A DNA stretch of 64,000 bases, taken from NCBI GenBank assembly GCA_047967505.1, contig CM106540.1; one strand, 5' to 3'. Within the stretch, counting starts at the first letter, position 1. Every line of letters starts with the position of its first letter. The notes beneath the pieces are model-generated. The model did not search any database. It was not told where the DNA came from and saw only the letters and a list, made by a program, of their open reading frames with translations. This document shows positions 22,131 to 33,999 of this stretch, piece after piece. Origin of the DNA: Dipteris shenzhenensis (lineage: Eukaryota; Polypodiophyta; Polypodiopsida; Gleicheniales). The position numbers and the translations under genes are program-made.

Positions 22131-22955
22131 TCTAACTCATGCTCAACTTCTTCATAAAATCATTCGGTTGCAGGGGGCTTACTTCTCTTATGAACCATCC
22201 ACTAACTCACTTTACATAGCTTTGCATAATCTTCCATGGATCAGTTCTTGATTATATATGTGGCCTTTACATCTCATGCAGCCTATAATGTTTGCTACAA
22301 AAGCTTTGGTTTCATCAGTTTATCATGGTAAACGTTTATATGGGACGGTGATATTTGTCAGGGATAGGTAGCTTTCTATGTCCTTGTCTATGGCAGATTT
22401 TATACCTATCAGCTTCCCCACCAGTCATCATGATTGTTCACCATATACGTGATGACAGCTTGTAACTTGGGCATATCTCTCCCACTAATTCATTATACAT
22501 ATCAATGGACTCTGGGCATTGGACCAAAGCTCTACGTATTGCATGTTTCTTTTGTGTAATGGAGTAACTGCTATGAGATAGCAGAGAAGCTATTAATTTT
22601 CTTACATTGATTGGCAAGGATGAGTTTCTGAGCAGTAAAAGAGATTCCAGGCGTTCATTCTAGAGAGTTCTAGCATGGTGGGTTAGAGAGTATACCGTAG
22701 CCACCCTCTTATGGTCTACTACTTAGTTACCTTCTTTTATATATTCTTGCTTCCTTTTCTACATGGTTTGTCTTTTTTGGTATTTATGTTAGTTTCATGA
22801 TTATATATTCTCTAATTACTAAAAAAAAAGTTTATATTATACGATGCACTATACTCTTCTTTAGTTCAAAGCCTATTTAATGCTACCTTTTCTCTTTTTT
22901 GTATATAGGTCTTTATTTTTTAACCCTTGTTTTTCAAAATATCTATACTCCTATT
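22131..22955. other. no recognisable gene
   Basis: Non-coding sequence with T-rich tracts. The palindrome-free stretch 22240-22700 shows no repeat partner elsewhere in the window. Confidence 0.45.
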
Positions 22956-22956
22956 T

Positions 22957-23000
<44 letters not shown>

Positions 23001-23140
23001 GTATGTATGTATGTGTGTGTGTGTGTATGTATGTCTGTATGTATGTATATATATATATCTATATATGTATATGTATATATACGTATATATATGTATATAT
23101 ATGTATATATATATGTATATGTATATATATAGACATATAT

Positions 23141-23221
<81 letters not shown>

Positions 23222-23272
23222 TATATATGTATGTATGTATGTATATATATGTATATATATGCTTTCTCATTC
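22956..23272. repeat. compound microsatellite (CA)n-(GTAT)n-(TA)n
   Basis: (CA)n at 22960-22997, (TATG)n/(TG)n at 22998-23046, then alternating TATA/TATG up to about 23262. Reading frames through it encode only Ile/Tyr/His/Thr/Val/Cys repeats and are not genes. The region is self-complementary and could extrude hairpins. Confidence 0.97.
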
Positions 23273-23694
23273 CATGGGTCTGAGGCTCTTGCATTTGAAA
23301 GTATCTTTTAAGCTTCTTAATAACTATAGTCATGTATGCATTTTGATTGATTGTGTTGTTACAATTCATTTCATGTTTATTTTATGACTTATAATGTGAA
23401 CGCACCTTCTTATCATTTTAATGCGAAGTTTTAATTACAAAGTCATATATACATAACTATTTTACTTTTTAAAGCATCTTTATCCTTATACTCTTTTTAT
23501 GAATTCTTTGCATTTTTTTTCTTGGCACTTAATCGTATCCTTAGCTACATACATTTAATTACAATTATAGGTTCCTATATATATTAATGGAATTAGTAAT
23601 TCTAATCACACATATGTTCCTAGATGGTGGTGTGTGGATTTTCATAAGGGAAGAGGATTTTACTCTAAGACACTTATTATTTCCCTTTATTACT
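23273..23694. other. no recognisable gene
   Basis: AT-rich DNA between the microsatellite and the 3' break of the minus-strand gypsy remnant. Nothing identifiable. Confidence 0.45.
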
Positions 23695-25801
23695 TCAAAA
23701 TAGATGTTCCTTATGCTCCTCAACGTCTTTTATAAACACCAGAATATCATCAAAACATACTACCACACAATCTTGGTGTTTAAGAAAGATTCGGTTCATC
23801 ATTCTACTAAAAGTGGTTGGAGCATTAGTTAGCCCAAAAGGCATAACTAGGAACTCATAATGTCCCGTTTGAGTTCTAAAGGTAGTCTTGTATATATCCT
23901 CTTCTACCATACAAACTTGATGATAGCCGGATTTGAGATCTATCTTACTGAAGACCTTGGCCCCTTTTAATTTGTCCAAAAGATCATGAATCCTAGGGAT
24001 TGGATAGTTGTTCTTCACTGTGATTTTTTTTAGTGCACGATAGTCTATGCACATTCGATAGGTTCCATTTGTCTTTTTGACTAATAAGAGAGGTGCTCCA
24101 TAAGGAGAATTGCTAGGTCTTATCAATCCTCTCTCTATCAATTCCTCCACTTGCTTTTGAATTTCCTTTTGCTCTAGTTGGTTGACTCTATACAGAGCTT
24201 TGCAAGGTGGAGTATTGCCCGATAGGATTTCTATCCTATGATCTTCAGGTCGAGAACATGGTAGTCCTTGTAGGGTTTGATTGAGATTTCAAGATTCTTG
24301 ACTTCTCTAGTGCAATTGTACTTTGTTTTGGTAAAAGTAGCTTTGACCTTATAGTTAGATGGGAAAGACTCTAGGTTTAGCTTTGCTAAGGCTCTTTCCG
24401 AAATGAAATCATGTGTACTACCATCATCATGCAGAATAACAACCTCTTTGCCATTAATGAAACCTTTCATTTTTAGAAGAGCATGACAATTATACTTACC
24501 TCCCTCTTGCTTGGTTGCTTCATTGATCATGTGCACTTTCACCGTTGGGGTTTTCTTTGTTTTGAGACACTCAGTGGCTGTGTCCCACCTTGTTGCACTT
24601 GAAACACCTTATTTCTTTCTTTGGAAAATTTCCACCATTCGGCTTCGAAGAAGAATGTGTCTTCTATGGAACAAAACCATTTTTAGATTTAAAGAAGGGT
24701 TTTTTATCAAATCTCTTTTTCTTATGGAAGGGTACATGCCGTTCTAAATCTTTCCCTTCTGTTGGGATCCCATTCTTCCTCTCACAATTCATTGCAAGAG
24801 AAATTGTAGAGTTCAGTGAGTGAGGATGAAACATGTTAATCTTGACCCTTAACTTAGATTTTAGACCTGCCACATACTTCCTACGTTGATCTCGCTCATT
24901 AACTTTCTCTAAGGACTGTAATTGGATCAACGTTTGCCAAAATCTATCAGTATATGTGGAGATCATTTCCTTATCAAACTGCCTGAAAGTATCCCACTGT
25001 TGTCTAGCTTTTGCTTTGAAATGTGAGGGAAGAAAATCTCTCTTGATGAGCTTTTGAAAAGACTTCCAAGATTTTGGTCGCCTTTTACTGTGCTTAGTGA
25101 TGTTCTACCAAAGTGCAGCACTCTCTACTAAATGATTTGTAGCACATTTAATCTTATCTTTTTTAGAGAATTTCTCCCTCGAAAAATAATCATTTAGCTG
25201 ACTGATCCAAGACAAGACCGTGCGTACTTCTTTCTTTCCATCGAAATTTTGAAATGAGAAAGCTTTTCTACTTATCTTACTCTCCTTCCTCAAATTATGT
25301 GCTCTTAGTGTGGCTTTTACTGTCCTGATAATAGGATTGTACTGATGCTTTTCAACACTTTAAAACATAAAAAATGCCAAAGTAGCATCTCATGTAGCAC
25401 CAAACTCACAACATTGTCAAAACTGTCCAAAACAGAGGCTTGATCTTGGAGGGCTTCTATCTCACTCTTCAAAGCAAAGAAAAGAGGGCTTTCTAGGTAA
25501 AAAAAAAGCTAGTATACCAAAGAAGAGCCATTGAAGAGGAAAGGCGAAATGCCGCATCAGATCGCCATAGCCAGGAGCTTGATTATCGACTGGTTTTTTC
25601 ATGTTTTCTCCCTCCTCGGTGGACCATTTCACTTCAAATTTGGATAGCATTGTCAAAATCATCGTCAGATGAATTCCTCTCCCTTTTCTTACCATTGATT
25701 TTATTTTCCAATCTCTCCCTATGCTCACGCTCATCGACCAACTATGCCTAAAGTGCATCTAATTGCTCTTGGAGTGTGGGTGGTTGTGGCTGATGCACCA
25801 T
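23695..25801 (-). pseudogene. Ty3/gypsy gag-protease-RT remnant, minus strand
   Basis: Read from ATG at 25801. Gag start MVHQPQPPTLQEQLDAL is followed by two TAG codons where Gln is expected. The gag core lies at 25105-25293 (FDGKKEVRTVLSWISQLNDY) and 24664-24966 (QTLIQLQ, LKSKLRVKIN). A CCHC zinc knuckle begins CFKCNKVGH near 24575-24605 and is shifted by one base before its last Cys. Protease reads LHDDGSTHDFIS (24231-24542), with Asp where Ser/Thr is usual. RT at 23695-24150 has [52 protein letters not shown] and CFDDILVF, then breaks. RNase H and integrase are absent. The same family occurs on the plus strand at 28.3-31 kb. Confidence 0.88.
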
Positions 25802-25920
25802 GATAATGCGATAAATGCAAATAAAGCAGAATGGAGGGAAATAAGGATATTAAGTGTATGAGAATTAAACAGATGAAATAAGAATGTGATTCAAGTGTAT
25901 GGTAAGACAACGGATGGTGG

Positions 25921-26420
25921 AAGATACTAAGTGTATGAAATATAAAGCAATTATCTCACTCTTTAATTGGAGGTAGAAAAGACTAGAGTGGGAGATGTGT
26001 GACCGATGATATCACTCGTAGTCATCTTTGCGCTCGGCCGATCTCCAATTAATTGCACGGGTGATTTTTGTGGTTCCAATCGCCTTCTTGATTCAAGCAT
26101 TCAGATTTGGCTGTGGTCTTTGCCTTGTTGAGCTCTGATCGCCTTGTTGAGCCTTGAGGAAATTCAGTAAGCTACGAGGCTCAAGAAGGCGATCAGAGCT
26201 CAACAAGGCAAAGACCACAGCCAAATCTGAATGCTGGAATCAAGAAGGCGGTTCAAACCACGAAAATCACCCATGCAATTAATTGGAGATCGGTCGAGCG
26301 CAAAGATGACTACAAGTGACATCATCGATCACACATCTCCCACTCTAGTCCTTTCTACCTCCGATTAAAGAGTGAGATAAGTGATTTCATTTGCTTTATA
26401 TTTCATATACTTAGTATCTT
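25921..26420. repeat. near-perfect 500-bp palindrome (inverted repeat with 22-nt loop)
   Basis: Left arm 25921-26154 pairs with right arm 26177-26420, separated by about 22 nt. Arm ends are AAGATACTAAGTGTATGAAA and its reverse complement at 26401-26420. Inner landmarks GCTCTGATCGCC/GGCGATCAGAGC and CAGATTTGGCTGTGG/CCACAGCCAAATCTG match exactly. Only scattered mismatches and small indels are seen, so the inversion-duplication is recent or maintained. It lies in the leader between the gag start at 25801 and the possible primer-binding site at 27.38 kb. A transcript would be a long double-stranded hairpin. Confidence 0.93.
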
Positions 26421-27370
26421 TATTAATATTTATAAAAAAAAAGAGGGCCTTTGAACCTTGGGGATCTTTATCCTTGCTTTGTAGGAAGTCAAAGGAGTCC
26501 TTTGACTTGAGAATGTTGTGTGTCAATTCTCAGAGCCACAGACGGGCAGAGTTGCAGAGAGCATCATCTCAATACTTCATTGTAGCGGGCGTGTGGATTG
26601 AGGAGTAGGGCGCAGAGACCAAGTGTTGATGGGCTGATGTTTGCTGTCCGCGATGGCACTAGTAGAGTCCTCCATGAGTTCGTAAATTAGGGAGGCATGT
26701 GCAGGACTTCAGAGATGATGGCGACGACGGATATGCCCAGTCGGAGTCAATCCTTTGTAGAGGCTATTTTCCCCAAGGGTGGCACGATGGGGTCTGTGAA
26801 ATAAGTGCAGATTGCTTGAGTTTGTGCGCGGGCACAGGCTGCCCTGTAATGAGTCGAGGGTTGCTGACTGTAGGTCTGCACTTTGCACACGGGCATGCAT
26901 AGAGAAGAGACACTCCTGAGTCCCAAGGTTTCCAAAGGTGGCTACTACATAGGCTAGATTTTAAAAAATAGAGCCGTAGACTCTAGAGGGCTCTAGTCTC
27001 CTCAAGAGTACTTTGTTGTTGTAGTCTGTCGACGGTGACACGCTAGCCGAGTTGCTGCAGTGACCTTTTGAGGGCACAGAATCCCGATGTAGGCTGCGCC
27101 TAGTGGGAGGTGTTCGAACTTCGCATGATTCGGTGAAGGGCTGACAAGACAAGGCTACTGTTCGGATTCCGGAAGCTCTGCCAAAAGTAATTAAAAAAAA
27201 AAAAAACTTCTCTATCACTGCAGGGTTATAGGCCGTCCCTTTGGCAACAAGATGACCATGGTAAAAGCCTCGAAATTTTTCTTTCTTTCTTTCTTTCCGT
27301 GGGCTTTCTCTCTTCTCATTAATTTCTCACACGAGCCACAAGGTAAGCTTCTTCTTCCATAAGAGCATCA
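26421..27370. other. non-coding DNA between palindrome and possible LTR
   Basis: Relatively GC-rich stretch without a convincing gene. Frames on both strands up to 85 codons have no known motif. Short homopolymer runs (A at 26430-26440, A at 27190-27206, TTTC repeats at 27278-27298). Confidence 0.45.
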
Positions 27371-27375
27371 CCAAA

Positions 27376-27600
27376 GCTCTGATACTACTGAAACCTTAAA
27401 GGTAATTATCTTCCACACAAATTCATAACTTAATCAATTGGAGAAGAAGAGCACAATCACACCACGAAAATGATAGTAGACTGGGTACAATCTCCCCCCC
27501 CTAGATGAGTGGCTCATGCTTCCTCATCTAGAGTATTTATGATATTTCATAAAAGCACCAAGGAGCCAAAATTATCGCTCCCTTCCAAAATGAGGGATTT
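27376..27600 (-). mobile_element. possible LTR end with primer-binding site (minus strand)
   Basis: The plus-strand sequence GCTCTGATACTA at 27376-27387 is the complement of TAGTATCAGAGC, one base from the initiator Met-tRNA primer site. It is followed one base later by TGAAACC, a fitting LTR end. A small hairpin CTAGATGAG...CTCATCTAG lies at 27502-27532. Orientation fits the minus-strand gypsy remnant at 23.7-25.8 kb, but the other LTR boundary and a partner LTR are not found. Confidence 0.45.
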
Positions 27601-28058
27601 GCTTTACATAGCCATCTTAGGGCCCAAAAATTAATTATGTCCACTATAAAATATATTGCTCAAACTTGCAATAATAAAGCAAATACAAAATTAGCCCATG
27701 GCCATATATAATGCACTATGTGACACCTCAATCGGTACCCTCGTACTAACTCCAATCCTCACTATCAGTTCCATCACCTGTACTCAAGCCGCCAATTACA
27801 TTAGTTATTAACAATCGATTGGACGAATCACCAAATCAACCGATCCCAACATAACCACGCTCAAAGCACAATAATCAAGCACAACACCAATAACACTAGT
27901 GACATCAGTATTAACATGGAATCACCCACAATACCAACCATCTAGCATGGCAAAACACAAGCTAGTCAGGTGTCCCCAACTAACCACACAAAGTATCCAC
28001 TAGGACCCCCATTGCATCCAGTGCACTCCTATGGAGTACTTTGCCATAGTCACACTTG

Positions 28059-28259
28059 ACTAAAATCACTGGGGATTCACTAGTAGTAATAAAGAGATGT
28101 CACCTGTGTGCAATAAATATATGAAAATTCCCCTTATCTACCCCCTATTTACAGGACCTTACCTTATAAAATGTACCTTCCTTCCCTTATATAACCCCCC
28201 TCCCTTACACTCACATGGTACCATACGATAAACCCTAGTGGACCCCCCGAGACTAAAAT
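28059..28259. mobile_element. MITE copy 3, diverged, with 8-bp target duplication
   Basis: The element 28067-28251 (185 bp) is flanked by ACTAAAAT on both sides (28059-28066 and 28252-28259). Ends are CACTGGGGATTCACTAG and the reverse complement of CTCGGGGGGTCCACTAG. The body resembles the reverse complement of copies 1 and 2 (CCCTTATCT, TTATAAAATGTACC, ATATAACCCCC) but is shorter and more diverged, so it is an older member or a related subfamily. Confidence 0.82.
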
Positions 28260-28315
28260 AATAATGTCTAAAGCAAGATATATCAAAAATATATGATTTC
28301 CATAACATGGCCACT

Positions 28316-30985
28316 CAAGCAAACACTAAGCCTACCTACCAAAAGTTTATTTCTCAGTTTTATGATTATTTCTTAAAGGATTTACCACCTAGACTACCAT
28401 GTTCTCGACCTGGAGATCATAGGATAGAAATCCTACCGGGAAATACGAGTTCCACCTTGCAAAGCTCCTTATAAAGTCAACCAACTAGAATAAAAGGAAA
28501 TTCAAAAGCAAGTGGGGGAATTGATAGAGAGAGGATTGATAAGACCCAGTAGTTCTCCTTATGGAGCACCTGTCTTATTAGTCAAAAAGAAAAATGGAAC
28601 CTATCGAATGTGCATAGACTATCGTGTACTAAACAAAATCACAATGAAGAACAAATATCCAATCCCTAGGATTGATGATCTTTTAGACAAATTGAAAGGA
28701 ACCAAGGTCTTCAGTAAGATAGATCTCAAATCTAGCTATCATCAAGTTCGTATGGTAGAAGAGGATATATACAAGACTGCCTTTAGAACTCAAATGGGAC
28801 ATTATGAGTTCCTAGTTATGCCTTTTGGGCTAACTAATTCTCCAGAGCTCTACTTTTAGTAGAATGATGAACTGAATCTTTCTTAAACACCAAGATTGTG
28901 TGGTAGTATTTTTCGATGATATTCTAGTGTTTAGCAAAGATATTGAGGAGCATGAAGAACACTTGAAGCTAGTCTTTTCACTCTTAAAAGAAAATCAATT
29001 GTGCATAAATCCTGAAAAGAGTAGTTTCTTTCAAGATTTGATAGAGTATCTGGGTCACATTGTATCCACCGATGGGATTTGAGTGGATCCAAAGAAGATT
29101 GAGTGCATAGTCACATGGCCTAAACCCGAGATATACACAAATTAAGATCATTCTTGGGATTGTGTAGCTTTTACAGAAAGTTTGTCAAGAATTTCGCGTA
29201 CATTGCACATCCATTGACAGACCTTCTTAGAAAAGCTAAGCATTTCTTATGGACCAAGCGTCAAGATAAATCTTTTATAGCTTTGAAAGAAGCTCTAACA
29301 CGAGCTCTTGTGTTGCAACTACCTGATTTCTCTATACCATTCTTTGTAGTTGTAACTGATGCTAGTGGATATGGAATTGGAGGTGTGCTTATGCAAGATG
29401 GACATCCAATAGCATATGAGAGCCAAAAATTAAAACCAATGGAATGCAATTATAGCACATATGATAAAGAATTAACCATTGTTGTGCATGCCTTATGAAT
29501 GTGGAAACATTATTTGATAAGAGCTGAGTTTCTTATCAAAACTGCTCAGCAAAGTATCAAGCATTTGTTGACTCTGTCACTAATATCCGATAGGCACATC
29601 AAGTGGTCATCGTTTATAAAGAGTTTTCAGCCCATGATTCAATATCAACCTGGAAAATAAAATGCATTTACTGAAGCTCTTAGCAGAAAGCCAAGTATTA
29701 ATCACATCACTGCTATAGAGACCTAGCTTTTCGAAGGTATGAAGAATTCTTATCAAAGGGATCCAGACTTTTTTGATATATGGAACAAATTAGAGAATAA
29801 TAATTGGAATCTTATGTTGGACTATTCATGCAATGATGAATACCTCTTTTATCAAAAGAAATTATGCATCACTTGATGCTTTAGACAAACCATAATGGAG
29901 GAAATGCACACCAACCACCATATATGGGACATAGGGGAGTGATTGCCACTTTACAAGTGATAGCGAGGGAATTTCATTGGCCTACTATAAGAAAAGATGT
30001 GGCTAAGTTTGTAGCCAAATGCATCACTTACCAGAAGATCAAGAGTTACAAAGGAAAGACCCCAAGATTGCTAATGCCTTTGCCTATTCCTACGCAACCT
30101 TGGGAACAAATATCTATGGATTATATAACAAGTGTTCCTACTACAGCGAATCAAAATGATATGATCTGGATGATAGTAGATCGCTTTAGTAAGCAAGCTT
30201 ATTTCATCCCATCCAAGAAGACTTTAACAGCTCAGCAAGCTGCACATTTATTCATCAAGCATACCTTTGTTCATCATGGCTTGCCAAAGATTATAGTGTC
30301 TGATTGAGATTCAAAGTTTTGTAGTAATTTCTAGACTGCATTATTTCATAATCTAGGCACTAAGTTAGATTTCTCATCAGCTTTTCATCCAGAATTGAAT
30401 GGACAAACTAATTCAGTTACAAATAGTACTATTCTAGATATGATAAGAGCTCATGCGGGAAGTAAACCAAAGACTTGGGACAAATATCTTCATCTCTTAT
30501 AGTTTGCTTATAATAATACTCCTCATTCTGCAATTGGAAGAGCACCCTTTGAGATTATCTATGGGAAGGTTTTACCTATTCCTATCACACGATTGACCCA
30601 TAGAGTGGAGGCAGCAGATGCATTTACCCATGACTATCAAAATATTCTCAAAGAGGTTCCAGAAGCCATTGCAATCGCTCAAGAGAAGTACACAAAACAA
30701 GCTAATAAGAAACGGAAACACATGCTTTTTAAAGAAGGTGATTATGTACTTCTTCGAATTGAGAAGAAAATATTGAAGAGTGTTGAGAAATGGCTAGTAT
30801 TCAAGATGTCCCCATGTTTTTATGGACCTTTCAAGGTGATTCAGAAAATCAATGATCTAGCTTATAGGCTTGAATTACCTGACAATTGGGAGATACATAA
30901 TGCTTTTCATATCACCCTCTTAAAGCCTTTGAAACACCTATTTCATAAATTTTGGACTGGTGCACTGTCCAAATTCATTTTGTGA
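28316..30985 (+). pseudogene. Ty3/gypsy RT-RNase H-integrase remnant, plus strand
   Basis: The start (28380-28500) matches the region just upstream of RT in the minus-strand copy. [55 protein letters not shown] and, after a frameshift, FFDDILVFSKD (about 28905). RNase H: FFVVVTDASGYGIGGVL (about 29340). Integrase: the zinc-binding region (about 29895-30040) is broken by a frameshift. The core has ISMDYIT (first Asp), VSD followed by a TGA (second Asp), and GQTNSV near 30400 where the catalytic Glu of GQTE is expected. The C-terminal part has FKEGDYVLL and the end at 30985 HNAFHITLLKPL. No chromodomain is visible. About eight stops or shifts inactivate it. Confidence 0.9.
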
Positions 30986-31042
30986 GATAATTTTGGATAA
31001 AGCATTTAAAAAAAAGAGGCTCTTATAAAACAAAACTTTGAG

Positions 31043-31230
31043 TCAAAAAGTAAGATTTTAAAAAATCAAATTAGAAAAAATGACGTGACATGTTATTAAA
31101 ACTAGAGTACGTTAAAAAAAGAGGACATCACATTGTTAAAAGAGACAAAAAGTAGGATTTTAAAAAATTAAATTAGAAAAAATGGAGTGACATGTTATTA
31201 AAACTAGAGTACATTTTAAAAAAAGCATGA
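31043..31230. repeat. two-copy tandem repeat, about 103-bp period
   Basis: The unit beginning GTCAAAAAGTA(A/G)GATTTTAAAA and containing GTGACATGTTATTAAAACTA occurs at about 31048-31115 and again at 31150-31217. It follows the end of the plus-strand gypsy pol and may belong to its 3' region or LTR. Confidence 0.8.
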
Positions 31231-31319
31231 CATATTTGTACAAGAAGTAGATCATATAACTCAAAGCCACATGGTGTTAAAAAACACCTTTCATTAGCTC
31301 AGCCTAGAAGATCTCATCT

Positions 31320-31490
31320 TTGTCTCTCTTGTCTATTACAACTTTACATTAGAGAACTAAAAAGTCTTTGTGGAACTGTAGTTTCATTCCTTGTCTATTA
31401 CAGTTACTTTAGAAAACACATAAGTCTCTATGGAATTAAATTTCCATCACTTGACTATTAAGTCATTAGAGAGAGCATATGTCCTCGAAA
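31320..31490. repeat. three imperfect tandem units of about 60 bp
   Basis: CTTGTCTATTACA...AGTCT.T.TGGAA.T is repeated at about 31339, 31393 and 31452 with increasing divergence. No coding content. Confidence 0.6.
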
Positions 31491-32480
31491 GTGCCTACTA
31501 TGGCATTGGCTTCATGAAAACAAGCAGACTTTAAGCTTGCAGGCCATGTGTAACCAGGGCTGGCATCGCAAATCTCCTCATAGACTCTCCTCACAACCTG
31601 TTTCGAATCTTCCGCCGACTTGTAAGCATTCAACACTCTTCTTTTCTCTCTTGGCTTTCCTCATCTTCACCATTTTTTTCAATACAGCTTCTAGCCACCG
31701 CCATATCCTGTACGAAAATTTGACTCATTAGCATAAGAAGTACGTGATTAAAAGAAGCAAAAAAGAAAGCTAAGGATATTCACCTCTTCTGCTGAGTTCA
31801 AATCAAGCAGCCATGTGCATAACATATCCTCCTCGAATGATTATCCCTTCATTGGTCCATACAAAAGGGATCTAAGGCAGAATTTGAGTTCAGCAAATGA
31901 AGTCGGGTAGTAACTAGTCATTGTATTGGAGGGAAAGTGGGAGAAGGAGAGTGAGGGAATGATAGCGAGGGATGCACAGTGAGCCGCCCCTCCTTCAGGA
32001 GTGATAGAAAGTGAGGGAAGACGTAAAGTGAAAGACGAATACAAGTTAATCAAAAGGACTAGGATGTAAGAAATAAGAGAGTGTTTGTGGAAGGACTAGG
32101 ATGGAAGAATACAAGTGCACTAAGGCACGATGTGTTCGCTATGATAAGGATAAGGGTTGGAATAAAGTGAGAGAAGCATTGGGAATGCTCTACTTTAAGT
32201 GAGTGGAGACTGTCCAACTGAATAAAATTTTGCAAAGCATTGGGAATGCTGTACTTTAAGTGAGTGGAGCATTGGGAATTGATACTTTGGAGTGAAATAT
32301 ATTACAAATATTACATCATCACATATTCATATCAAAATTCTCATCACACAAGGTTATATTTCCAAATAATCACATCATCACACATTCATATCATAAAATT
32401 GTGTGCATAAAATAAATATATAAATATCATGACTAAATGCCACTTAAGTAATAAGTCACAAATTGGTGTATAATCAACAA
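31491..32480. other. non-coding DNA downstream of the protease gene
   Basis: No convincing gene. The phrase AAAGCATTGGGAATGCT(C/G)TACTTTAAGTGAG occurs twice near 32170-32265, and (TCA)n-like CATCATCACA words recur at 32310-32390. This may include the 3' untranslated region of the minus-strand gene starting at 36-39 kb. Confidence 0.45.
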
Positions 32481-32599
32481 AAACTACATCATGATTCATA
32501 CATTGCAACAAATAAATGTCAACCATAATATTCATGGAATAAACAACATCATCAGAATATGCTCCTCATGCATATATACAAACACAACATCATACATGC

Positions 32600-32905
32600 A
32601 TCACAATTATTCTGATGCTTCTAGTGGAGACTGTGGCAACTCTTCTGATGCTTCCAATGGAGGCTATGGTGCTCTAGATGTACACTCAGTCTCTACTTCT
32701 TTTGTAATATGTAGTGCTTTCGGAGTAGACTCAGTATCCTCTTCCTTAAATGCAAGCGGAGGCTGTGGCAACTCTTCTGATGCTTCCAGTGGAGGCTATG
32801 GTGCTGTAGGTGTACACTGAGTCTCTACTTCTTCTATAGTATGCAGTGCTTTCATAGTAGACTCAGTCTCCTCTTCCTTAAATGCAAGCTCTGATATTGC
32901 TTCAG
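32600..32905 (-). repeat. tandem 49-codon coding repeat at the end of protease unit 1
   Basis: On the minus strand two units of about 147 bp encode LAFKEEETESTMKALHTIEE and a sister unit LAFKEEDTESTPKALHITKE, each followed by a PPLEASEELPQ segment. A TAG (about 32816-32818) separates the units where the sister has Ala-Pro-x-Pro, so the terminal repeats may now be untranslated. The units are acidic and Thr/Ser rich; their function is unknown. Confidence 0.75.
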
Positions 32906-33850
32906 TTGCACATTGTATTATAATGGCAGCAATTAGGTCTCGAATGATTTCAGCCCTAAACAATTGTATATGCTCCTTTGAATATTTGAGCTCCAAAGAT
33001 TCTTCCAATGAGACCTGTGGCTTAAGTGAGAAAATTTCTTTGAAAAACAACATGAAGTTATAGGCAACTCTCCACCCACAACTATGCCCATCTTCCTGCT
33101 CTACTACTAAATGCTTTTGAAAGTCTAGCGAGTCTTTGTACTGTCCTGTTTCTCTAATAGCAAATACTAACTTCTCAACCGACCTGCTCATCATGACATA
33201 TTAAAAAAACTTATTGTGTCTATTACATAAGGTACATAATATAGAAATAACAACAGATTAATAGAATACTTACGTTTGCACTGAGCCATGAAAGTCTGTA
33301 ATCGAGTTGACAAACCAACAATAGTTGTCTTCAAGGTCCTAAACCACCAGACTCCAATGTTCCCTACACGAATAATCAAGAACCATTATTATTTAACACA
33401 ATGTTGCTAGTATAAGATGAAAATAAAGGTTTCCATGATACTTACATCTCGTGATATGCCATAAATAGGACTTGCACGCCATGTAAATGTAAAGGCTGTA
33501 ACCATTTACAAACATCGGCTATCATCTTTTTGCTATCGCTAAGTATAGGAGAAAGGAGGGAATCCAACATATACACACGGTTTTGTATGGCTCTACAAAA
33601 TCGTGAGATAACTATACTACACCAACAAATAAATGAATATTAGCTTATTAGATTTAATCAAAATATTGAATTATCAAGCAGAGAAAAAGTTTGTATCAAA
33701 CCTGAGAATGGCCATCATAACATAGTTATTGACCTCATTTGAAGCTCTGGAGAGGATTGAAATCTCCTCTCCACCAAATTCAAGATATTGAGGTCTATGT
33801 TGAATCATAACCGTAACATTAAAAGAGCTTCCCAATTCTTCCAATGAAGC
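32796..33850 (-). pseudogene. Ulp1/C48-like cysteine protease module, unit 1 of 3
   Basis: Four exon-like pieces with GT-AG borders, in minus order. a (33702-33850): GSSFNVTVMIQHRPQYLEFG and VMMAILR, donor CTCAG/GTTTGA. b (33446-33616): NRVYMLDSLLSPILSD, VCKWLQPLHLHGVQVLFMAY, donor GTAAGTATC. c (33274-33363): EHWSLVV then DLEDNYCWFVNSI, donor GTAAGTATTC. d (32796-33183): EQEDGHSCGWRVAYNFMLFF. The HW, NS and Q-x(5)-C-G landmarks are in the order of Ulp1/adenain-like (C48) peptidases, with Asn where Asp is usual. Such enzymes cleave SUMO-like conjugates or polyproteins. Exon c has one TAG. Unit 1 is the best preserved. Confidence 0.68.
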
Positions 33851-33999
33851 CATGTTTGTAGAGTTGAGGTCTTCTATCCCCTTTGACTCTTTGACGGCAT
33901 TCATTTCACACTCCTCTGAGCCATTATCTATTTGACTTGTGGGAGGGTCCATAATGTTACCCTTAATGATTGCTCGAATGGTACATGTTATAAATGCAT

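Noticed and set aside
22880-23369. Ile/Tyr/His-rich ORFs of 112-149 codons on both strands
   Set aside because: Encoded by the CA/GTAT/TA microsatellite.
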